Below, piece after piece: positions 1 to 6,709 of a stretch of 64,000 nucleotides of DNA. The position numbers and the translations under genes were made by a program. Under the pieces are notes generated by a model that worked only from the letters and a program-made list of their open reading frames with translations, had not been told where the DNA came from and ran no database searches. Source of the DNA: Bin80 sp026709335 (GTDB lineage Bacteria > Bacteroidota > Rhodothermia > Rhodothermales > Bin80); assembly GCA_965200825.1 (NCBI GenBank), contig OZ241385.1, positions 2,604,001 through 2,668,000 on the forward strand. The letters are read 5' to 3'. Position 1 is the first letter of the stretch. The number at the start of each line of letters is the position of its first letter.

Positions 1-950
1 GCAGGTCTGCCTAGTTTCTTGATTTGGTTTTGGTCTCTCTCAAAAAGATCCAGAAGATTTCCTGCCGTTTTCGTTGCACGCTTGGAGGTCTCAAAAATTC
101 CATCTAAAAAGAATTCAAACCAAGACTCCCAATCCCCATGTGTGTGAATTTGTTGTAATTGTTCATAATACTCAGGCCTATGGGAGTTAAAGAATTGACT
201 TACATACAGGATTGGTTCCCTTAGTACGCCGCGCTCACAGAGTAGGAGTGTGATCAGTAATCTGCCAAGACGGCCATTTCCATCTAAGAAAGGATGAATG
301 CATTCAAATTGAGCATGAACGAGTCCCGCTTGAACAAGAATTGGAATCTCCGAAGATTCATAGTGAATAAATTTTTCCAGATCACTCATTAAATCTGGAA
401 TATATGTAGGAGGGGGAGGAATATACTGCGCCTTCTCTATATATCGCCCTCCAATCCAGTTTTGAGAGCGACGATATTCACCAGGCTGTTTTTTACTTCC
501 TCGACCGGAAGACAGAAGGATCGTATGCATGTCTCGCATTAAACGTTGGCAAAGTGGAATTCCGCGCTTTATTTCTGAGATGCCATGTTGGAGCGCATCA
601 ACATAGTTTGAAACTTCCTTTATATCATCCAATGTCACATCTGGCATATGCTCAGCCTCAAAGAAAAATAAATCGGACAGCGATGACTGGGTGCCCTCTA
701 TCTGAGAGGATAAAACTGCCTCTTGCTTGATATATGCGTGTAGAAATACTGGAGTGCTTGGCAAAATATCAACTAACCCATCCAGTCGGCCGATTGCATG
801 ACTGGCTCGCTCGAGTTTGAAGGTCAGTCTCCTCAGATCAACTGGTGGCTCGGGCGGGAGTTTAGGTGGAAGATATGCTAACACCTTTGTACCAGTAGTA
901 GATACCTCAATCCATTGCCCCGTGCGGGCTGGAAATTTTTTGAATGACAT
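1..950 (-). CDS. Fic family protein (AMPylase-type), 3' end cut by window edge
   Basis: Fic proteins transfer a nucleotide (usually AMP) to hydroxyl side chains of target proteins. Translating the minus strand from ATG at 950 gives an open frame of about 316 codons running off the left edge. The canonical Fic loop HPFLDGNGRLGR sits at residues about 219-230, with catalytic His219 and the anion-binding GNGR. Near residues 82-86 is SSQIEG, matching the inhibitory-helix motif (S/T)xxxE(G/N) of class II Fic proteins, so the enzyme is probably self-inhibited by its N-terminus. The N-terminal part before residue 120 resembles the Fic_N region. The C-terminal (often winged-helix) part lies outside the window. 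No antitoxin partner is visible upstream. The target is unknown. Family assignment is firm; AMPylation is inferred from the family. Confidence 0.9.
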   Translation of the reverse strand, partial: MSFKKFPARTGQWIEVSTTGTKVLAYLPPKLPPEPPVDLRRLTFKLERASHAIGRLDGLVDILPSTPVFLHAYIKQEAVLSSQIEGTQSSLSDLFFFEAEHMPDVTLDDIKEVSNYVDALQHGISEIKRGIPLCQRLMRDMHTILLSSGRGSKKQPGEYRRSQNWIGGRYIEKAQYIPPPPTYIPDLMSDLEKFIHYESSEIPILVQAGLVHAQFECIHPFLDGNGRLGRLLITLLLCERGVLREPILYVSQFFNSHRPEYYEQLQQIHTHGDWESWFEFFLDGIFETSKRATKTAGNLLDLFERDQNQIKKLGRP

Positions 951-1628
951 TCAAATAAGTAAAAACTTTTTCTTAGATGATTTCTAAAGAAATAATACGC
1001 CATATCTTTTCTTAAGTTCGTCATAGTATTTACTTGCTTGCAAAGTGCAGGGCCTAATCTCGAAGAAGTAGATGCAGCAATGTGCAAGTGACAAAAACTA
1101 CGTGCGGGTGGTAGAAAAAGAGTAATCACTGATCTGTTTTCACACTTGACGTCAAGGATTAAACTGCCGGGAGTGTGTCAAAGTTAGTGGAGGTTTGTAA
1201 TCTACATTTTTCTTCCAGATCGTCCAAAGCACCATGAGGATTTTTGACTAGGTCTTCAGACGTGCACGAGGCTGGTTCCTCGTTCGATCCATGATCTGTG
1301 GAGAATTGGCACGGATCATGCCCCAAATCCATCAAAAAACAAGTGAACGGGGGCCAATTTACTTTCATTTGAGCGGACTTGACCTGAGCCCTAGAATCTG
1401 AAAAAATCAAATTTTCACAAAAATGGCTGAAGAGCCATATAATAAGGACATCACACTAGCGTATGCCTTGGTTTTTCCAGAAAACTCTAAAATATACGCT
1501 GGGGTCCTTTGTTTATGGATAATCAATCTGCTCCATGCCTTGCGATGACTCAGATCACAAATTTCTCGTTTCTGCAATCACCAGGATTTTCCCCAGCCGC
1601 CCCAGAACCCATTCTGCATTCCCGTTTG
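951..1628. other. gene-free stretch upstream of fic
   Basis: I see no convincing gene in this stretch. Short open frames here have no recognisable domains. The fic promoter should lie just above position 950 on the minus strand, but I cannot pick out clear promoter boxes. Confidence 0.4.
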
Positions 1629-1675
1629 CTAGCCTGAATATCATCACGCCTTTAGCCCGCGGGAATTCAGGCTAG
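1629..1675. repeat. 11-bp perfect inverted repeat (possible element boundary)
   Basis: CTAGCCTGAAT at 1629-1639 is the exact reverse complement of the 11 bases at 1665-1675, with a 25-base GC-rich loop. It directly abuts the surviving methyltransferase fragment, so it may mark the breakpoint of a lost mobile element. There is no T-run to support a terminator. Confidence 0.5.
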
Positions 1676-1923
1676 ATGCCAACTATTTGGTCATCCCAAA
1701 TACCAGTTCAGAACGCCGTGAATACGTCCTTATAGGCTATCTGAGCTCGAGCGTGATTGCAAATCAAAAGCTTCGAATTTTACCTGATGCAACCCTTGGT
1801 GAATTCGGATTACTTACATCAGTTATGCACATCGCGTGGATACGGATTGTCACCGGACGATTGGAGAGTCGTTACATGTACTCTGTATGGATCATCTATA
1901 ATACATTCTCCTTGCCATCCAAA
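1675..1923 (+). pseudogene. MmeI/YeeA-type DNA methyltransferase, C-terminal fragment
   Basis: The frame reads NYLVIPNTSSERREYV, then IGYLSSSVIANQ, then LTSVMHIAWIR, then RLESRYMYSVWIIYN. These blocks occur in the same order in the target-recognition/C-terminal part of class I SAM-dependent methyltransferases of the MmeI-like restriction-modification family (as in SSExRxYxPIGFL, LTSxMHxAWMRxVxGRLxSxYRYS and IVYNNFPWP). No catalytic domain, SAM motif or endonuclease domain is present. The fragment starts at a hairpin and runs in frame into an IS-end repeat at 1942. I read this as a leftover of a restriction-modification gene destroyed by mobile-element activity. The family call rests on remembered motif order, not on a search. 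Confidence 0.7.
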
Positions 1924-1941
1924 GGTACTGATCTGACATCG

Positions 1942-2035
1942 CTTGCAAAAGCCCCGAAATTGAACATAAACATTGCTCTGAAAGAACCTGAGCAAATCTT
2001 TTCTGTCTGAAAACAGAGGTTTTGCAAGAACCTCT
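1942..2035 (+). repeat. dispersed 94-bp IS-end relic, copy 1
   Basis: This segment is closely similar, in inverted orientation, to 27531-27624 and shares its distal part with 26748-26812. It carries the tail of a reading frame ending QIFSV and stop, followed by a short palindrome (AGAGGTT ... AACCTCT type). That is what the 3' end of an insertion sequence looks like: transposase C-terminus, stop, terminal repeat. The rest of the element is missing. Family not recognised. Confidence 0.65.
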
Positions 2036-2430
2036 GCTGTATTCGTTTTATCAGTGTTGGGACTGTTTTGTGATTTCTATATCTGCCTGTCTCGCCGTTA
2101 AATTCCATTGTGTGCTTACTGATCATATGTCGCGGAATCAATCGTTACTCTTCCTGGGAATGGAATACGCATACCTCCTCAAATATAGAACGACACTTCA
2201 CATTAAAAATGGTTACTTTTAGCTCACAGAAAATCAATCATTTCTTGCAAATTGTGGTAGAATTTGACTATGTGAAGACATACTCGTTAAAGGTTCCTGT
2301 GATCCCTGTCTCTGCAAAAGCCTTGGGGATATCTGGCTATTCCGATGGAAGCGGGATAGCCAATCCCTTTGTTGATAGAGTTGCCAAATGTCTCGTATGA
2401 ACGAGGAAAAACCCTCTTACAATAAGGAAC
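2036..2430. other. gene-free stretch, possible gene debris
   Basis: No intact gene is visible. A short frame ending at 2400 contains VIPVSAKALGISGYSDGSG, which looks protein-like and may be the tail of a degraded gene. I cannot name its family. The start region of the next gene has an AAGGA-like ribosome binding site at about 2423-2427. Confidence 0.3.
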
Positions 2431-3675
2431 ATGATTATGACTAAGTCTGAATTACTCGAGCTAATCGCTAACGGTGAAAATTCAAATGTGGAGTTCAAGC
2501 GAGATACTGTGCGGCCGGATTCCTTGGCAAAAGAAATGTCAGCTCTGTTGAATTTTGAAGGAGGCTTTATTTTACTGGGAGTCGAAAATAACGGGAGAAT
2601 TTCCGGGATGTCCAAGGATCACCTTCTTACAGAAGAATTGGTAGTGAATATTTCACGACAAAATATCCAGCCACACATCATACCTGGATTTGGATCTGTC
2701 AGAATAGACGATAATCTTTCCGTTGGAGTCATTAAACTCAATCCAGACAATCCATCCAAACCCTACAAAGCAAAGAAGGGAAATTCCTGGATCACCTATA
2801 TCCGTGTCGGTAGCACTTCGCGAGAGGCAACACGTGAAGAAGAGGGACGACTATATCAATCCGCCAGACTGGTCAATTATGAAACTAAGATCGTCCCAGA
2901 TATGGGGTTGGATGACTTAGATATAGACCGGATTGAGAACTACTTTCGTGTGATTCTTGAACGACCAATTTCGCGTGATCTAGAAATACGGGAATGGCAG
3001 AAAATTTTGCTCAACTCCGATTTACTCGCAAAGACAGGCGATAAGATTTGCACAACGGTTGCAGGGCTACTGCTTTTCGGTAAAAACCCAAATCGACGGT
3101 TGCCTCAAGCTGGAGTGATGGCCGTAGCATTCCCTGGCAATGAGAAAGATTATAATATCATTGATGAGGAACGGATTTGCGGGCCATTGGTGTCATTATT
3201 CTCGAAAAATCGGTCTATCACTGACAGCGGAGTAATTGACCGCTCTATAGATTTTGTGAAGCGAAACATGGCCAGTATTGCTTGGCTTGAAGGTGGTCGG
3301 AGGCACCTCAAAAAAGCACTCCCGATTGATGCAATCCGCGAGGCAATCGTAAATGCTGTGACTCATCGCGACTATGGATATGAAGGAACTGACATTGAGC
3401 TGTCAATGTATGAAGATCGAGTGGAAATCATTTCTCCTGGCCCCCTTCCGAATGGAGTGACCGTGGAAAAAATGAAAGAAGGTGTTGTCAGGGTGACTCG
3501 TAATGAACTTGTCAAGGAAATCCTGCGAGGTTATCGTTATGTCGATCATTATGGAATGGGGGTTCGGAATCGAATTTTCCAATCTATGCTAGCGCACAAT
3601 GGAACGATTCCAGATCTTATTGGGGAGAAGGATCGATTTAAGGTATGTCTATGGACACCACCCCTGAAGCCATGA
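2431..3675 (+). CDS. AlbA_2/Schlafen-type putative DNA-binding regulator with RecG-C/HATPase-like domain
   Basis: This 414-residue protein begins with an AlbA_2 (Schlafen-like, DUF4) domain: E-S/N-x-x-VEFKR near residues 16-22, then ALLNFEGGFILLGVEN at about 38-53. The C-terminal third has the HATPase_c_4-like block seen in transcriptional-regulator and 'RecG-like' annotations: AIREAIVNAVTHRDY at about 301-315, VEIISPGPLPNGV at about 331-343 and GYRYVDHYGMGVRNR at about 369-383. Despite common annotation it is not a helicase, as there is no P-loop. Such proteins are thought to be nucleic-acid-binding regulators, often in defence or mobile islands. ATG at 2431 or 2437 could both serve; a weak AAGGA precedes 2431. 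The length is normal and the gene looks intact, in contrast to its damaged neighbours. Confidence 0.85.
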   Translation: MIMTKSELLELIANGENSNVEFKRDTVRPDSLAKEMSALLNFEGGFILLGVENNGRISGMSKDHLLTEELVVNISRQNIQPHIIPGFGSVRIDDNLSVGVIKLNPDNPSKPYKAKKGNSWITYIRVGSTSREATREEEGRLYQSARLVNYETKIVPDMGLDDLDIDRIENYFRVILERPISRDLEIREWQKILLNSDLLAKTGDKICTTVAGLLLFGKNPNRRLPQAGVMAVAFPGNEKDYNIIDEERICGPLVSLFSKNRSITDSGVIDRSIDFVKRNMASIAWLEGGRRHLKKALPIDAIREAIVNAVTHRDYGYEGTDIELSMYEDRVEIISPGPLPNGVTVEKMKEGVVRVTRNELVKEILRGYRYVDHYGMGVRNRIFQSMLAHNGTIPDLIGEKDRFKVCLWTPPLKP

Positions 3676-3700
3676 GATAGGGTTGAAGCAGAGCAAATGT

Positions 3701-4988
3701 GATTCTGTAGAGTTTTGTATGAAATGATTAAATTCAGGTTGACTCAAATATAGCAATTTCATGACGAAGGAATTTATGAATGCAGTGATGCGGGACTCGT
3801 TAGGACTTGACTCCGAGTGGCAGGTTGACGAGGTCACCTTTGCCCCGAAGGAGTGACGAATTGATGTGTATCTTTCGCATTCGGGACAGAATCTGATCTG
3901 TCCCGAGACAGGAGAACCCGGAGTATTTTATGACCGTCGCAGGGAGCGCGTATGGCGTCACTTGGACTGGTTTCAGAGCGTTTGTTATATCCATTGCAGG
4001 CTTCCCCGCGTGAAGTCTTCTGCGGGGATCAAAACGATGGAGATTCCCTGGACGGATCCATCGAGTCCTGCGACGCATTCGTTTGAGAGCTGGGCGATAG
4101 AGGTTCTGCAGGTGAACAAGAATCAGACCAAAACGGCCGGGTTGATCCGCTGCTCATTTGATCAGGTTCATGCGTTCATGCACCGGGGGGTTGAGCGCGG
4201 AATGAAGCGAAGGAAGCGGGAAACAGTCGCTCATGTGAGCATGGACGAGAAAGCCCTCCGGCGCGGGCATGTCTATGCGACGATCGTCTGTGATTCGACC
4301 CGTGGTGTTGTGCTTGATGTCGGGGAAGGGCGGACGAAAAAAGGCGCGATCGCACTATTAGAGTGCATTTTTGAGGACATAAAAGAGAAAGTAGAGACGG
4401 TCTCCATCGATATGTGGAAAGCCTTCATTGGGGCGGTCCGAACGGTCTTTCCCGAAGCGGCCCTGATCCATGACCGGTTTCATTTGATCCAGTATCTCAA
4501 TACAGCTCTGAACAAGGTTCGCCAGCGTGAAGTGAAACCCCATCCGGAAGAATTGAAGGGGAGCCGGTTTGCGCTGTTGAAGAACGAGAAGAATCGCACC
4601 AAAACGCAGGAAGAGATCTTCAAGGTCATCCAGGAAGCCAACCTGGAAGTCAGTGTTGCCTGGCGATTGCGAGAAGACTTCAAAGCCCTCTTTAACAGCA
4701 CCTCTTTCGCCGAAGCAAAGAAAGATTTTGATCTCTGGATCAAAAGCGTGGAAACCGCAGGGGTGAAAGAAGTCATCAAGATTGCAGAGAGGTTCAGAGA
4801 ACATTATGAGGGAGTCTGTAACGCGCTTTGCCATCCACAATCCAATGCCATCGCTGAACGTATGAATGGGAAAATTCAAGAGATCAAAACCATCGGAAGA
4901 GGATACAGAAGGTTTGAAAACTTCAGAGTCGCAATTCTCTTCTTCTGCGGAGGCTTAGATCTTAAACCACACAAAGCTCAGTAGAACC
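3701..4988 (+). mobile_element. ISL3-family insertion sequence (decayed)
   Basis: The left end GATTCTGTAGAGTTTTGTAT at 3701-3720 is imperfectly repeated in inverted orientation at about 4966-4988 (GGTTCTACTGAGCTTTGTGT read on the minus strand), giving an element of about 1.29 kb, normal for ISL3. The transposase frame ends inside the right repeat. I see no convincing 8-bp target duplication at these ends, so the insertion is old or rearranged. Confidence 0.75.
3761..4984 (+). pseudogene. ISL3-family transposase with in-frame TGA
   Basis: From ATG at 3761 the frame reads MTKEFMNAVM..., then DEVTFAPKE, a TGA at 3854-3856, and continues RIDVYLSHSGQNLICPETGEPG with no further stop to 4984. Together this gives 407 codons, the usual size of ISL3 transposases. 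The N-terminal zinc-finger-like region (only partly conserved: CPETGEPG instead of CPxCG), the DDE_Tnp_ISL3 core (VSMDEKALRRGHVYAT; VSIDMWKAFIGAV; IHDRFHLIQYLN) and the C-terminal SNAIAERMNGKIQ(E) block are recognisable. A truncated protein could start at GTG 3866 just after the stop, but it would lack the N-terminal DNA-binding segment. I infer a nonsense-mutated, probably inactive copy. Confidence 0.85.
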
Positions 4989-5160
4989 AAAGAATGAAGC
5001 AACCTCTACTAAGTCAATAGTATCCGTTTCTTCTCTCTCGAACAAATCGTTTTACAAATTTTCCTCAATGATCCTCTCTTGATTTGAGATCCAGAGAATT
5101 CTCGCCACAACCCGTGCTGCGCTCTCAAAAAGACATGGCGAATTGCTTCATAGAAAAGTG
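4989..5160. other. gene-free stretch between ISL3 and a solo IS end
   Basis: I see no gene here. The stretch is bounded by the right end of the ISL3 copy and by a second copy of the ISL3 left-end sequence. Confidence 0.4.
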
Positions 5161-5181
5161 GATTCTGTAGAGTTTTGTGTG
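5161..5181 (+). repeat. solo copy of the ISL3 left-end sequence
   Basis: Bases 5161-5180 repeat the left terminal sequence at 3701-3720 with a single difference (GTGT for GTAT at the end), in the same orientation. No transposase follows. It may be a scar of a second, deleted insertion, and it lies just above a gene with a missing 5' end. Confidence 0.7.
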
Positions 5182-5397
5182 TTCAATCTGTTCAAATTAA
5201 CCTTGAACACGATGAATTCATTTGAGTAGCATATCTCGCGCATAGAACTCCTGAAATAATTCTAGAAAACAATTACGAACCAATTTGGCGAGCCCCCCAA
5301 AGATCATGAAAAATCAGTAGAACTGTGTCTTGATGGGATATTTAGCCCTAAAGAATTTGCAGACAGTGTTAGAGCATTTGTTGGTCTAATCAACGAA

Positions 5398-6054
5398 GTG
5401 TCTGAAGCGATATCTCCTCAAACTGGAGCTTCAGATTGGACGATCTGTGTCAAGGAAGGTAGTATGATTATTAGGGCAATCCCTGATCCTAGAAAGAGTT
5501 CCTCAAGACAGACGGTGCTCGGGGCCATCCCCGTAATCTCTAAGGGATTTATACAACTAGAATCAGAATCCAGCCAAGATATCCAGCGGCCAAATCTTTT
5601 TAATGATAAAGCACTAAAGTATGTTAGAGATATAGCAGATATAGCAGATATATCTGTCAAAGGACAAGAAAAAAAGATATCCATCAATTCAAATGGTAAA
5701 TCGACCCTATTGTCTCCACGAATTACGAAAAGTGTGCGCCAGCTACTAGAACCAAAGAAAGCTCACTCGGCGATCGGCAATGTTGAGGGTGAACTAAGCA
5801 CGTTAACAGATCGTCGAGGCTTCAAAATGGTGGTGTATCGCAGTCTTGATGGATTACCTGTAGATTGTGTCACAGACGACCCTCAGCTTATATCCGAGGC
5901 CATAGCTGCATTCAGTAAACGTGTCTCGGTTCATGGTACAGTCAGATACAATAGCAAAGGCCTACCCACAAGCGTCACAGCAGAGCAAATAAAAGTGTTT
6001 CGCCCTGACAATGAGCTGACACCATTATCTGAAATAAAAGGCATTCTCCGATGA
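5398..6054 (+). CDS. hypothetical protein paired with a PIN-domain gene, N-terminus uncertain
   Basis: The best available start is GTG at 5398, giving 218 residues. The same frame stays open upstream to 5266 with plausible protein sequence (ELCLDGIFSPKEFADSV) but no ATG/GTG/TTG before the TAG at 5263, so the true N-terminus may have been removed, perhaps by the insertion scar at 5161. The C-terminal half (GNVEGELSTLTDRRGFKMVVY, then VSVHGTVRYNSKGLPTSV, then LTPLSEIKGI) matches in layout a recurrent protein encoded just before PIN-domain toxins. Its stop overlaps the next start (ATGA), indicating translational coupling. It could act as the antitoxin or RNA-binding partner of the PIN protein; that is inference. 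Confidence 0.65.
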   Translation: MSEAISPQTGASDWTICVKEGSMIIRAIPDPRKSSSRQTVLGAIPVISKGFIQLESESSQDIQRPNLFNDKALKYVRDIADIADISVKGQEKKISINSNGKSTLLSPRITKSVRQLLEPKKAHSAIGNVEGELSTLTDRRGFKMVVYRSLDGLPVDCVTDDPQLISEAIAAFSKRVSVHGTVRYNSKGLPTSVTAEQIKVFRPDNELTPLSEIKGILR

Positions 6055-6524
6055 GCAAGCCTACTCTCAGATATTGGGACAGTTGCGTGTTTCTCGCTTA
6101 CCTCAAAGAAGAACCCGAAAGAACAGTACAGTGTGATGCCATACTTAAAGCAGCCCAAGATGGTAAAACTGTCATCATAACCTCAGCGGTAACATCGTTT
6201 GAGGTACTGTGGCTGGATGGAAATCAACGTTATGACGAAAGCTCGAAACAAAAAATTAGAGATCTTTTTGAGTACAGTTTTATCAAAATAGCGGACTTGA
6301 CCAGATCTGTCGCTGATCGTGCACGAGAATTGAAATGAGAATATCGTGACATACAGATTAAAGATGCTGGCCACTTGGCAACAGTAATAGAATCAGATGT
6401 ACCCCTGTTTGAAACGTATGATCAAAAATTACTGGAATATGACAAGGAATTCAGAAACAAACGTAGCCAAGAGATCAGAATCGTTAAACCATTCATTACA
6501 ATAGAACCTGAATTGCCACTTTAA
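6051..6524 (+). pseudogene. PIN-domain (VapC-like) RNase with in-frame TGA
   Basis: PIN domains are Mg-dependent ribonucleases with three or four acidic residues. The frame starts RYWDSCVFLAYL (first Asp, residue about 10), continues with TSAVTSFEVLW, and hits TGA at 6336-6338 (codon 96) after RARELK. Past the stop the same frame resumes EYRDIQIKDAGHLATVIESDV, then ETYDQKLL, the expected last PIN blocks with Asp in KDAGHLAT and TYDQKL, and ends at TAA 6522-6524. A Trp is common at the position of the stop in this family (ELxWEY), so TGG to TGA is the likely lesion. As it stands the protein would lose two of its metal ligands. Confidence 0.8.
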
Positions 6525-6709
6525 ACCGTGTAGAGCCCTAACCCATCCTTTTGTATGTCGTCTAACCTTTCCACCACAAAGACTTCGAAAATTATATAGA
6601 AACGAAATTTGGGCTTATACATCAGAAAAACATGCTCGCCTTTGTGTCAAATCTCTACAGTTTATACTGTGCTTTTCATCAAATACGATCCTGAGATTCT
6701 TTATCCTGG

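Noticed and set aside
1159..1410. Minus-strand 83-codon frame
   Set aside because: No domain, no partner, no ribosome binding site; length is within chance expectation.
4358..4879. Antisense 173-codon frame in the ISL3 transposase
   Set aside because: It is the mirror image of the transposase coding frame.
3854..6338. In-frame TGA in two neighbouring genes as evidence for TGA=Trp (alternative code)
   Set aside because: TGA is used as a normal stop elsewhere in the window (6052-6054 and 42411-42413 among others) and the neighbouring genes are otherwise decayed; pseudogenes explain it better.
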